Below are positions 10,470 through 22,489 of a stretch of 64,000 bases of DNA, piece by piece. The position numbers were made by a program, and so were the translations under genes. Below the pieces are notes generated by a model. That model was not told where the DNA came from, did no database searches, and saw only the letters and a list, made by a program, of their open reading frames with translations. Origin of the DNA: Hortaea werneckii (Eukaryota; Ascomycota; Dothideomycetes; Mycosphaerellales; Teratosphaeriaceae); the NCBI GenBank assembly GCA_037044905.1, contig JBAOKB010000174.1, forward strand, positions 372,001 to 436,000, given 5' to 3'. How positions within the stretch are numbered: the stretch's first letter is position 1; each line of letters opens with the position of its first letter.

Positions 10470-13126
10470 TCATGAAGGATGGCCGGCGCCGTTGCTGCTA
10501 GCAGGACTACTGCTGCTCGTCGAGTTTGCCTTGGGCTCGGTTTCTTCATGCCCTTCTCGAAGTGTTCTGGTGTTTGGTTGGCGAACGTATAGTTCTTTGG
10601 CCCGCTGTTCTCAGCAGTACTTTTTCGTGGTGTGGCAGTGCGCTTCAAGTCCTGCGGAGGACTGTACTCATGCACGAAGAAATCGCTGGCGGGCTGCGCC
10701 GGCTGCTTTGGTACAGCAGCAGTTACCTGCATAGGTGGCTGAGGGACCGACGTGGCAAACATTCCATATTGACCAGCTGGTGCCGACATTTGTTGGTGTT
10801 GTATGGGAGTCTGCTGCTGAGTGAACGGGAGCTGATGCGTCATCATCATTTGGATCTCTCCTGAATCGTTCACAATTGGCACGCCGTGAGGGTATTGTGC
10901 AGCCAGTCCCGCGGTCGTGTTTTGGGTTGAAGCCCCAAACTGTGCGTGTGGAACCAAGCTACCGCCAGGCGCTTGGTAGTTCTGCTCCGGAAACAGAACG
11001 CTCATAAATTGGTGTTGTGGAGGTGTGGCAAATGATGCCTGAGGAGGAGGAGCCTGAACTTGTGAGGCTGGTTGCGCGTGGTATCTGCTGAGGCGGAGGT
11101 GGGCCGAAGCCGTTTGTAGAAAACGACTGCTGGCTGGCCGGCGCAGATTGTGGAGGTGTATTCTCAGTAATGACATTGTTACCAACCCGCTGTTGCACCA
11201 AGTTCTGCTGATGGTACATTGGTGTGGTAGGTGGTGAGGTTGAATTCTGGGTAGGGACAGGCGCCAGCGGAGCAAAGCTCACGCTGTGCTCCAAGTCTGT
11301 CTCATTTATGCTTGGCTGTCTGCCTGTTTGGCCGGAAGCCTGCCATGTTGGACCTTGTGTGCGCGGGAACTCACGAGGTGACATGGGAGTGGGTGGTGCC
11401 AATGACCCACTACCTGCCTGTGCAGATGCATGCCGAACAGCCTTGGGAGAGTGTATAGCGTCCGAGAAAGTCCAAGCCAAAGGCGAACGCTGAGAAGCAC
11501 CAGCACCCTTTTGGACCCGGCCTTGTGCGACACCGTTATTGATGACATTAGAAGAGCGAATACGTCGGAGCGGCTGCGCCGGCGCTGTGTTTTGCGGCTG
11601 CAGCTGTCCGGGAGACCCTGGCTGCACCGCACTGTTGTACGACTGGGTGCGCATCCCGCCAAGATGCAGGCCTGCCGGACGTGGACGCTGACGCCGAGCG
11701 GCGATGTTTGTAGGAGGCGCTGGAGACCTGAACGTGGAGTTCTGTACGGGCTGAGGGGTATGAAGACCAACATTACTCATAGAATGTGCGAGCAAAGATG
11801 CTGAAGAGTCCCTGTGTCCAAAGGCCTCGTCCGGCCAAGCAAGCGGTTGCTCGTGCAATTGGGATGGTTGTTGCGTGAATTGGCGTGATTCGGCCACCTT
11901 CTTGAACTCCTGACTCAGCGCATAAGGGTCGACCGGCACTGACTGACCAGGCTGCCACTGCGAAGCACTCTGCACCGGCTGGGAAGTCTGATGAGGTTGC
12001 ATGTTTAGCAAGGGCTCTTCTTGATGTATTGAGGAGCTGCGACTGCCGTCCCACTCCGAGCTGTTAGCTGAGCCGACGCTACCAGCCTGCATGCTTGCGT
12101 TGACGGGGAATCCGGAGATGGAGTGGTCGGATAAACTCGAGGGGATGGAGGAGTCGTGACTCGACATGGGGGCCGGGATATCGCCTGAAAACATATAGCC
12201 TTGCTGAAGCTTTCCGTCTGCACCCTGCAATTCCGGAAAGCACTCGTTCAAGAAGTCATGACCTCCAGAAACGTTCGGCTGTAAGAAGGAATACTGGTCG
12301 GAACCTTGAAGACCGCCTTGTGCAAATGCGTCAAACTGCTCCTGTGTAAGGGTTCTCCGGTTCAACTCTTGTGGACTGTCAAACATATTGTTGTCTTGAT
12401 GTGCTTGGATGCCCATGCTGTGGAAATGATCTGCGCTGCCATTCCCGCCCAAGTTGGGCAGGCTGTCAAGTGCAGGCTGCGAAAAATGCTGAGAACGTGG
12501 AATGTCCAATCGACTGTTCATGCCGTTGGCACCGAATTGCTGCATCATGTTGCAATAATCCTGCGCAGGGTACGCCGGTGAGATCTCGGAGTCGGAGCTG
12601 TAGGCTGCCTGTGAAGACGATTGATGTTGAGGGAAGACCTGAAATTGCTCCTGTTGCTTTCTGGCATCGTGCTTTGATTTGGCGCGTCGGTTTTGGAACC
12701 AATTCTGGACTCCTGTCTCAGCAGCTAATCACGGCAGCGTCTCAGCGGGGTTGCACTTACATTGACCTTGTCGAGCGACACCCCCAGCACCTCCGCAAAA
12801 CGCTTTTTGGTGATTGTGTTGGGCTTGTGCTGCCTTTGAAACTCGGCCTCCAAAACGTCATGTTGCTCTTTTGTCAGCCGTGGTTTAATGTCGCATGGCA
12901 CTTGTTGTTGTATGTAGGATGTCTTGGTCGGATCTCCCATTGGTGCAGCCGCGGCGGAATAATAGTGAGCCTGGTCATTCTCGCCCGCATCGTGAAACCC
13001 GGCGGGTCTTGCAAAGTCCATGAAGGTCTCCATGCCTGGTCCCCGAAACATGCCAACGAGGGCAGCGCTGACCGAGCCTATGTCGTGGAGAGAGCGCAGA
13101 GATGCTCGTGGTATGGATCGCTCCAC
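10470..13126 (-). CDS. HTF1: HTF1/HOX2-type homeobox transcription factor
   Basis: Exon 1 is 12761-13126, exon 2 is 10470-12704, and the intron is 12705-12760 (GTAAGT donor, GCTGAGAC branch, CCAG acceptor). The homeodomain spans residues about 80-135 and the intron splits recognition helix 3 just before NWFQNRRAK. The remaining 700 residues are Gln/Ser/Pro-rich, as in HTF1 of Fusarium and HOX2 of Magnaporthe, which control conidium formation. A conserved C-terminal block (FFVHEYSPPQD, then GPKNYTF and NQTPEHFEK) supports this assignment. Exon 2 uses two frames: an apparent extra base (or two missing) near 11084-11100 and a missing base near 10522-10530; net length is then a multiple of three, about 866 residues. 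Met32 is an alternative start. Confidence 0.8.
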
Positions 13127-15550
13127 CAGCGACCGTCGCCAGGCAGGCTCGACCGTGCCGTCGCGTCGAACGGTAGATCAAGGCGAACGGACCAAGCGGG
13201 CTCCCGAGGGTGTCTGGCGGTTCGGCCGTGGGGCTGCGGTGAGGCTGGAGCGAGTGACGTTGGTTATTTGGTCGTTGGGAGCATGCCGCGGTGGTGTCAA
13301 AGCGAGCGTGGTGTCAAGTACAGCAATAAGGTATAGCAGGAACAGTAATAGGCGGACGGCGCCAACAGTGTTCGCGGAGATGAGCGCGACGAAATGGTGA
13401 AGAGGCGGCAGGTCGGCCTTGGGTGCACGGCGAGCGGACGGGCGATCCACCACGACCGGCCCAAGCGCAGCCGTGCTGTACCCGAGTGATCCCTGGGATG
13501 CGACGCAGTGAGACGCAGGTGCGCGTTTCGATTGGGCCGCACGAGCTAAATATACCGCGCAGAGCAATCCCGGGTGGCCGCACCGTCACCCTGTCAGCGC
13601 TCTGCCCGGCGAGTCCTGCGTCCTCGAGCAAGCAAGCAAGCAAGCGAGCTGGACTGTTCTTCTGTCCGTCGCGGTGTGGCTCAAGTCGTCAGTCTGTCGG
13701 GTGGGCACACACAGCAGCGAGAGTACTCCTGGCCCTGGGATGCTGCACCCGTTCAGCGCTTCCCGGCCACGAGGTTGTGATGAGCCGTAGCGGGCGAGAC
13801 GGGCACCCGGAAGGACGGGCCTGGTGGGAAAGGAGGGCAGCGCAGGGCGCACCGGCGGGCTCTTGCCGTCCAGAACATGACGATGGCGCTGCGGAGAGCT
13901 CGCTGGCGTCTCCCACCATCCAGCCTTGGCAAACTCTCGCTTCCACCAGCTGAAGCGTGCCGGCCGATCATCACTGCTTAAAAGCTGGCATATGCGAAAA
14001 GTACAGCGGGATTTTGCTTCAGGGCGGTTCAGGCACACGCAGTCTGCTCCGTAATTGCTGTCGCGTCAACTGGTCGTAATAATGCCCTCCGCCCTTCCGC
14101 TCTTCCCATGGCAACAACAACGGTTCTTTGCTACAATATGCATATGAGGTTGTCACCTTGTCAACCTGGTGGTGGTCGACGAGGCGCCCAAATAGAAGCT
14201 GCAGCTCCACCCTCCCTCGGCTGTTGTGGAAAGGGGGTTGCCAGCCAGCGGCAGCACGACAAAACGCCTTGGATCGACCAGGTGATCCTGCAAAGGACTA
14301 CAGATGTACCTGCAGGATGAAGTGGCATCGCGCCATGTAAACGCGCGCCAGAGCGGGTCGACTCTGTCTGCCACTTGTTCGATTCGCTTGTGCGAATGCC
14401 ACACGGATTTTACGAGCGGATGTATGCTATTTGATCGTTGAGTCTTCACGGCGCGAGCGACAGGCTGGCCTCGTCACCTACATCATAGTCTAGTACAGTA
14501 TCGTGTATCCATGAGACCCAGCCGTCAATTGAGAGGCGGGTGATTGACCGTTGATATTAGACGTGTTATGAACACACTGGAGCTATTCAAACAGGGGTTC
14601 CCATCACTGTGAATATCCAATCTATATCTGGAGAGATGTACAGTACCTTGCAGACAATTGCGTAAGAGCGAAAGCCAGTCGTGTAACCTTGCCGGTCAAT
14701 TACTCCATTCTCAATATTATTATTTATTCGTTGTGTCGGCGAAGGTAACATCTGCCCAACAGGCGAAAGCGAGAAATAATTTATGAGGCTTGACGCTATC
14801 CGTAGCCCAGGTGATGAGACTACCGGGATTTTCTGCCTGAAGCTGACGCTACCTGGTCAGCCTGTATGGCTTGCCTTAACGAAGGTCTAGCCGACCTGTC
14901 GACTGCCTTGCGGGCGGCGAGCGCCTTCCTGATGCGGTTACTTCCGCGCCAGCAGCTACGCAGGTATACAGCACACCTCAGTAATAACCGAATGAAGCCC
15001 AAGGTCCGGAGCAGACATTCAAAGGATCTTGACAGCGAACGCAACTTGCTCTCATTTGCCGTACAGGAGCCGAAGCTGCACGAGCTCTGGAACCGGCTTA
15101 ATGTGATTGTGGATTGGGCGAAAACATGCCGCATAGTGGCGACTTATGCAAAGCGGATAAAGCTCGAATTTAACGAATGCTGAATTCTTGATTCTCAAGT
15201 GATGTTGCCCCCTCCCTCTATAGCCTCTGGGGACCTTACCCTCAGCTGCCGGACTCAGCCTTTAAATGTGCAGAAAGTCTGGCACTTTTGCTCAGCTCCA
15301 TCCTGACGATTAGCCTACCATCTTCTTGGTTGTCATCAACTCCTAGTTGAAAAAGACCATGTTTGAAGTCGCTTACAGATGGAGCGGCTGAGGTTGCATA
15401 GACGGCAAAGACTCCTTCGACGATGTTCTATGCATACACGATCGCGCTTACCCGAAGAACCTCAGAAGTACTCCATGTACCTGCTACAGTTCGGAATCTG
15501 CGAAACAACGACTATCGGCAAAGCACCGTACAGTCTTTCCATAGCCACTT
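13127..15550. other. 2.4 kb region upstream of the homeobox gene
   Basis: GC-rich from 13127 to about 14000, with CT- and AG-rich tracts and a short CAAG repeat (13628-13645). Long promoters are common for developmental regulators. A 105-codon frame at 14866-15183 (+) and its antisense partner at 14820-15134 lack any recognisable feature. No gene is supported. Confidence 0.45.
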
Positions 15551-16346
15551 CTAGATCTTCAAGGCATCTTTGATCTCAATGCCGACACGGCCAGTCTTCG
15601 GATCCCATCCTGACAGCGTGACACTCCTCATATCCCTCACTATCCAATCCGCACCAGCTTCAACCAGTCTGTGTATGGCATGCGTAGTCGCCAAAGCGAC
15701 AACCTTATACCCGGCGGCCTTTCCCGCCATCACACCAGCCGGCGCATCTTCCAACACAAGGAACTGACTAGCCTCCACAGCCTTGCCATCCTCCTGCGCT
15801 TCCCCCTGAACCTTCCCATGCCCATCATTAAACCCCAGCCGCTTCGCCCCGAGTCGGTAACACGCCGGGTCAGGCTTCCCCTTCGCCACCTCCTCCGCCG
15901 TGACCATATACTTCGGCTGAGCCAACTTCATCACCTCCAACCAGCCCGTCACCAAAGGCCGCGTCCCACTCGTCACAATCGCCCACGGCGCCCCCGCCTT
16001 CTCCAGACTCTCCAACAGATCCCGACTACCCGGGGATCTCGACCGCGTCGGCGCCGTACTCGCGCGGGATCCTGCCTTCGGCCTCACAGACAAAGTCCCA
16101 GTTGGCTTTCTCCGGGGCCAGGATGGCGAGCATGTCGATACTCCGTCTGCCGTGGGAGGTCTCGAGGATTTGCGCGCCGGGGACCCCAATCTCCTTGCCC
16201 ATGTTCATCCAGTATTTGACGATGGCGGGGGTGGAGTCGAAGATGGTGCCGTCCATGTCGAAGAGTAGAGCGCTGAAGTCATGTGTCGTAGCCGGAGCTG
16301 TGAATTGAGGCTCACTTTGAGCATGCTCGTCTCCTTTACTTCCCAT
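15551..16346 (-). CDS. GPP1: HAD-family phosphatase, glycerol-3-phosphatase type
   Basis: The product has the HAD motifs in order: LLFDMDGTIFDS (motif I nucleophile and acid Asp), IVTSGT (motif II), a KGKPDPACY lysine (motif III) and VLEDAPAGVMAG (motif IV). A helical cap with GRRSIDML and EGRIPREYG lies between motifs I and II, as in yeast Gpp1/Gpp2 and Dog1/Dog2. Such enzymes dephosphorylate glycerol-3-phosphate for osmotic balance, or 2-deoxyglucose-6-phosphate; the sequence alone does not settle the substrate. The frame breaks near 16025-16032 right after the conserved AVEIPG: one extra base in a C/G run moves it to the next frame, where the protein continues without loss. Corrected length is 264 residues, normal for the family. 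Start chosen at the ATG followed by GSKGDE. Confidence 0.85.
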
Positions 16347-16784
16347 TGTGTTCTTTACTTTTCTTGTGGTTCTCGAGGTTGATGTGCTTGAAATCGTCGC
16401 AGTTGATATCCTGGAAGAATCTCTGACGTGTGCCGGTACGAAGAGCAACAGAGTAAAATCGTTAATTATTATACTTACTGTCTGCTCGACCTTTCAGTCT
16501 TATACAAAACTTACTGTTGCCACTTTGAAACCGCTCACGAGGTTTGTTGAGGGAATGGCGGAGCAAGTTCGGAGAGCGGAAGTTGCAAGGCGGGATATCC
16601 CAAAGAGGAAAGTGAAGCCGCCAAGGCGACCTTTACAAGTTGCTTCTATCAATACAGTCATTGTTGCAGCAAGGCGATCTTGCATGCTTCGCTATTCCAA
16701 TCCTTCCAAAATCCCCTTCTTTTTAAATATGACTCCTCGAGCGCCTCGCTGATAAGACGGAGTCTGACTCCTGTTGCTTGCTGG
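16347..16784. other. Intergenic between HAD phosphatase and HIR1
   Basis: Promoter of the HAD phosphatase and 3' flank of HIR1, both on the minus strand. No supported gene. Confidence 0.5.
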
Positions 16785-19700
16785 CTAGCTATCTGTAATC
16801 ATAGCCTCCCCTTCGGAAACACCACCTTTCAAAATGTCCAGAACGCCGAGAAAGCGTGCATAAGGCACTGTCACCCTCTGCAGGTCTCTCTGTTTGCCGA
16901 GAACCATTACCACTTCCTTCAACAGGTCTTCGCGCTTCCATCCCACGATCTCATCGCCGTCACCCCACGCGACAACAGCATCATCGACAGCCTCGTCTGA
17001 CTCGTCTTCTTGCTCGTCATCCTCTTCGAACATCGATCCGCTCAAGCCTTTGAGTAGCTCCTCAACCTTTCCTCTCAGGTTCTCAGCCCCAATGCGTTTG
17101 GCGTACATAATCAGATACACTCTGAATTCGTCACGAGCCCCAAGTGTCATAGCTGCGGCAACGCGATTCTCAAGGTGTGCAATCGAAACGGATGACTCGA
17201 ATCCTTCGAATCCTTCCGCGCTGAGGAGCTGCTTCACCAAACGCTGCAAGAAATAGGCTCGTCCCTTGAGTAATGATTGCGAAGTGGTATTGCGCTCCAA
17301 GAACGGAATGATGCCTGCGGAGATGTTCTCAGGCGAGATCTCGTCCAGAAATGATGGCTCCTTGTCTTTGCCCTTTCCGGGGTTGGAGCTGCGGTTAGTC
17401 GACGTCACAGAGGTATCCGTGGTATTCCAGTACTGGGATCCTACGGCCCACCAACCCTCGCTCAGACGTTGCCATACAAACATGGCAGGGTTGTAGGCAA
17501 AACCGTCACCATTGCTCATTCCGACCACCACCCGTCCATTCGAATTCAGACGTGCAAACATTAGGCTTGGAGCTGCCGTCAAATGGCCCTGCATAGTCGC
17601 ACTCGCTGCGTCCAGCACAGGCGACAGACTGATTGGGGGTGCGGAGCGGACATGGTTTTGATGTTCCAGACATAAACCTGGCCGACTGCTGTGACCGCAA
17701 GTAACCACCATCCCTTGCAGTCGAGAATGACGGGCTGCGCTTCCAAGACCAAGGGACTAACGAAGCGTCGCCCAGCAGGAGTCCAGAAATGTAGGCTTCC
17801 ATCTTCGCAGGCCGCGGCCCAGAAGTGGCGATTACCTGTGGTCAAGAGGACAACACGGGGCAGAAAGTCCAGCCACAAGTTCTGATTCCTTTTGGACAGC
17901 GTGATCCTCGTAGGTTCCCTGTCCTGCGCTCTCCCCGTCCTACTAGGTCCGCTTGCGTTGCGCGCTTCGAAGACAACACTGGCATCGTCGGCCGTGCCAT
18001 CGCTTGTCGCGGCCGCTTCATCGCCTGGTGCTCTATTCACGTCTAATGGCCTGACTATCATAGATCTTATCAAGGGCACGGCAAGCCTTGTCTGCGATAC
18101 GCTGAGTGCGGGGCTCAGTACTGCTGGCCTCAGCACGTCTGGCACTTCCAGTGGCAGCTTTTTGCCCACAGCGCTGCCGCTACCAGCTGGTACCAGGCCG
18201 TTCTCGGTGTTGTTGACAACTGGCGTTGCGCCAGTCTGCTGTACAGCTTGAACGCGCTTCTCTGCCCGTTTTCTCTCCTCTTCAGTGTCACCCTCGACCT
18301 CAGCGAACTTTCGCTTGTTGCCAAGAAGCAGACTGGCAAGCCCGCCTTTGGGTAGACCATCGTAAGGTTTTGAAAGGTCGAGGATCTTTCCAGCCGGCTC
18401 ATCAGAACCAATACCAGCCCGAACTGATGCTTGCAGCTGGGGCTTCGGCATGTTCGATTCTGACTGATTTGAGGACAGAAGGAGAGGCGCGATACGTTTC
18501 TTGCCGTCTTTTGTGAATGTCACTCGGTTCTTCAATTTGTCAATCTTCTCTGCTTGAGGATCTTTCGGTGCAGGTGGCGCCGCAGGTGCTGGTTTAGGAT
18601 CTTCTACTGCAGCACCGTTTGTAGTCACAGCATTTTCATTTGCTGTCGGCTGTGCATCACCGTTCGTCAAGCCTCCTGCAGTAGCGGGTGCACCATCACC
18701 CATTAATTCTCCCATTCGGCCTTGAACACCTTTCAGCTCATCGGCCTTGCTGCCTTCTTCGAGTCTCATGGCGTCGGCGCCCTCTACGATTCCAGCTCGC
18801 CTGCCGGCGCCATACTTTGCGAGAGCCTTGTCGTTGTCAAGAGCGCTTGCCGGGTATCCAAGCTCACCTTTCTCGAACACCAGGGCCGCGATCGTGCCAT
18901 CCAAGGAAGTGACGTAAGTGTTTCGCCCTCGGGGCTCCATGACAGATCGCTTATTGATTTTGCAGACAACTCGGCCGTTGTGACAAAGGGCCGTGGGAAG
19001 CTAGTATTCCATACCGAAACCACTTTGTCCTGGCCCGCACATGCAACAACACTGACAGCTTGAGAGTTGCCGTTGGGGTTGTTTGGATCCGGAGGTTCGC
19101 GGAGGAAGAGGCGAGGAGAAAATGCGCAGACTTCTACAGGCCCTTCGTGCCCAATCAAGTTGATTTCAGAGTCCCAAGTGCCACGATTGACGATTGCAAT
19201 ACTGCTGACCGGACCATTAGTGGCGTTCGCAGCGGCAATGTGTGCACCCTCAGGACTCCAGGAACATCTGCGGAAGTAAGTGGTTAGAGGGCTAGTGCCA
19301 AAGGGCGCCGTGACAGTGGTCTCCAGAGTGAAATTGCTTGTCTGATCGTATGCGCTGGCGTTAGGTGGCGGGGAGGTGAATCTATAGATTTTGATACTCC
19401 TGTCGTCAGAAGCTGTGCAAAGTATTTGTTTGCCGGGTCGAAAGTAATGCCCTTGACGTGACTCTGGTGGTTGGACAAAGTCTTGAGCCTCTCAAACGTA
19501 CTGCCACTCCAGACGACAACCTTGGAATCGAGACCGACCGACACCAGAATGCTGCTGTCAGCACTCCAGCCAAGGTCTTGAACGTCGTTATCGTGCCCGA
19601 TCAACCTCCTGTAGATCCTCCAGTTTTCCACCGGCGGTGCCTCGTTGCTGCCGAATGTCGCATGTCCAGCCGCTCCGGGTTCCAGAGTATACACGCATAC

Positions 19701-19979
19701 TATCTTGTCGTCCGCGCCTGATGCCAAGTATTTCCCATTGCCGCTAAATCTCACGCTGTGCACGGTTCCCGAGTGGTGGCTCAAACTGGCAAGTTGCCTA
19801 GGCTTCGAGTAGGAAGGATTCGAGGCGTTGAGGATAGCTTCCGTGGACCAGATGCGGACATGACCATCACCTGCTGCGGTCGCGAGTCGGCTGCCGTCAG
19901 GGGAAACGTGACAGGAGTAAACCTCGTGGTCCTTCTTCTCACCAGCATGGGAGAGCCAGGCAGGCTTGTTGAAGCGCAT
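16785..19979 (-). CDS. HIR1: Histone chaperone / histone transcription regulator HIR1
   Basis: WD40 protein of the HIR complex, which deposits H3-H4 outside replication and represses histone genes. The start MRFNKPAWLSH followed by YSCHVSPDGSRLATAAGDGHVRIW is characteristic. Repeats follow with GSVHSVRFS-, NDVQDLGWS-, SHVKGITFDP- and CSWSPEG-type blades, then a disordered Ala/Pro linker containing the Hir-binding NRVTFTKDGKKRIAPLL region, and the C-terminal HIRA-like domain (LWLDFLPRVVLLTTGN, then GWWAVGSQYW). The frame is broken three times by an apparently missing base: near 19413-19421, near 18915 and in the five-base run at 17635-17639. Restoring length gives about 1,065 residues, normal for the family. 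No intron is needed. Divergent from the permease gene. Confidence 0.92.
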
Positions 19980-20691
19980 CGCTATCGTGTCGCTGATGTT
20001 ATGCGCATGCTAAGACGCCACTGAGCGAGCGAAAGGAGTCGCAACAGCCAAGCAGAGCGCGGCGCTGATGTGGTGATTGATCCTGTGAACAGCTTCAAAG
20101 TGTAGACTGAACAGGACGGGGAGCTTTAGCTGTAGCTCGCTAGGTCGCGAACTGAACGCGCAAGCGGAATTAGCGCCGCGTTCAATATACTGTAGGCAGT
20201 CAAGTCGCATTTGATAGCCCGATGTGAAGTTACTTCTTTCATTCACGTCACCATAAAAAGCCACCGCGAAGCATACATTCATTGACGGCCTCTGGCATGC
20301 ATCTGTTCTTGGTGCCCTGTTGCTGAATGAATCCGTCGTCGAGCTGACAGCAATATTGATAGACCTCACCGGCCGTTGACTGCATGGGACTACTGCAGTA
20401 CGACCTGAGGCGCGTCGATCGTTGCTACCTTGAACCCAACTTGGCGCTTTTCGGCGGCGAGCTCTAGAAAGGATCAAGACCTTTGCCCCCAATAGGTGTG
20501 CCACTGAGATAGCTAGCGTTAATCTGCCCGGCAACCTTTTGTTAAAAGCCAAAACGATTCTGTTCACGAGAAATTGAAGTTGATCTATCGCACCACATGA
20601 AGTTCCCTATGCCGATAACATTCGTCTCTTGACTCGTTTGCTCTTTCTGATAACAAAGAGTTTCGACAACTGCTGTCAGCAAACTGGCCAA
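19980..20691. promoter_or_regulatory. Shared divergent promoter region, HIR1 / permease
   Basis: About 710 bases separate the start codons of HIR1 (-) and the permease (+). The antisense frame at 20010-20567 has no recognisable content. No specific operator was identified. Confidence 0.5.
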
Positions 20692-22489
20692 ATGGAGAAA
20701 GAAGAGGCTCTGAACATCACGACTTCATCCCTACGAGAAAGGGATCCATTTGCCGGCAGTCATGTACCGAAGGAGTACCAAGGCACGCCAACAGACCGGC
20801 AGGATATGCACACTCTCGGCCGCAAGCAAGTCCTCCGTCGACGATTCAGGTTCTTCACCATGCTGGGCTTTGCCAGTACCGTGATGGTGGCATGGGAGTT
20901 TGTGCTTGTAGTCTCCCCCTTTGGCCTAGCTGATGGAGGCAAGCCCGCAGTCTTCTGGGGTCTGCTATTGAGTCCCATTGTTCTGACGCCAGTTTATGCG
21001 AGCTTGGCCGAGATGGCCTCCATGAGACCGACAGCTGCAGGCCAGTACGCTTGGGTCTCGGAGCTGGCTTCCGCCAAAATTCCAGAGGGGGCTGAGCTAC
21101 GCGGTTGGATGGCTCATCTCTCTCGGTTGGCAGACCTTTCTGTGTGGAGTCTCTTTCCAGGTAGCCAGTCTGGTACTAGGTCTTGCTGTCCTCGGAAACG
21201 CGGACTACGCTATGCAGCCCTGGCATACCACCCTACTTACGATTGGCATTGCTGGGTTTTGCACATTGTTCAATGTGTCATTTGCGGACCGGCTTCCACT
21301 CGTAGAGACAGTCATGCTGGTCTTGCATGTGCTTGGGGTCTTCGCTATTTGCATACCTCTGTGGATCATGGCTCCCAAGAGCAGTGCAAGTGAGACGGTC
21401 GTCAGATTCACCAGTAACGGCGGTTGGCAGGGCCTTGGTCTGGCTTCCACTATAGGTGTTGTGCCCATGATAGGCATGCTCATAGTAAGCAAATGATCGC
21501 GGAGTGATAGCAAAAATGCTTACAATGCATCTTAGGGCTATGACTGCTGTGTTCATATGTCAGAAGAGGTTCAAGACGCCTCACGCACCATTCCCGCCGT
21601 CATCATTTGGGCAGTGGTCTCCAACGCAGCCATGCTATTGCTCGTCGGAATCACTTACATCTTCTGCCTTGGCGATCTTGATAGTGTCCTAAATTCAGAT
21701 ACTGGCCAGCCAGTCGTCCAGGTTTTCTACAATGCCACCGGTAATGTTGCAGGCACATGTGTAATGGTAGCTGTGGTCTTACTGGTTTCCTTACGGCTTG
21801 CATAGGTCAAGTGGCGACCGCGTCTCGACAGCTATGGTCTTTTGCGAGAGACAAAGGTCAGAAACTACGCTGAACATCCAGTGCACACAATGCTGATAGT
21901 ATCAACCCTACAGGCTTCCCATGTTCAACATGGCTGTGCAAAGTCTCGCCTCGACATAACTTGCCATTGCAATCAATCTTCATATCTGCAACAATAACAT
22001 CGTTGCTTTCACTCATCAATCTAGGTGAGAATTGCACGAGCAAAGCGAGCCACTTCGTCAATTGAATTGTGCTGACCCACCCAAGGCTCTTACACAGCCT
22101 TCAATGCCTTCAACTCGCTTGGAACTGTTTCGATCTTGTCCTCGTACACTATCACTGTGGGCTGTCTCATCTGGCGGCGTCTATTTGGCAAACCCTTACC
22201 GCCACGACCATGGTCATTAGGCCGATGGGGACTAGCGGTCAACATGTTTTCCCTTTGCTTAACAACACCAATGCTATTCTTCTATGTGTGGCCACTTTAT
22301 TACCCTGTCACTGCATCTAACATGTGAGTGCCGCTTCTTGGGATGCTCAATGAAGTCTACTAATCGTAATTCAGGAACTGGTCGTCTGCCATGCTTGGCG
22401 GTGTGACAATCATAGCCTTGGTTTACTATCTGGTCAAGGGAAGGCACGATTATGCTGGCCCGGTATCCTTTGTCTTAAGCGAAGAATAA
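20692..22489 (+). CDS. Amino acid/GABA/choline permease (APC superfamily)
   Basis: Five exons: 20692-21484, 21536-21856, 21914-22024, 22086-22323, 22375-22489; all introns are 51-61 nt with GT-AG ends. About 12 hydrophobic helices run through the product. The order of motifs is that of fungal GABA (Uga4) and choline (Hnm1) permeases: a cytosolic LGRKQVLRRRF leader, GLLLSPIVLTPVYASLAEMASMRP, QYAWVSELA, a MSEEVQDASRTIP loop, ATASRQLWSFARDKG, CLIWRRLFG and WSLGRWGLAVN. Substrate cannot be assigned further. Two frame breaks sit in exons 1 and 2: an extra A in the run 21076-21079 and a missing T in the run 21786-21788. Corrected coding length is 525 residues, in the family's usual 500-550 range. 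Plasma or vacuolar membrane. Confidence 0.85.

Noticed and set aside
13423..14038. Long overlapping frames on both strands upstream of the homeobox gene
   Set aside because: GC-rich DNA leaves several frames open; compositions are Arg/Ser/Pro-rich and mutually exclusive.
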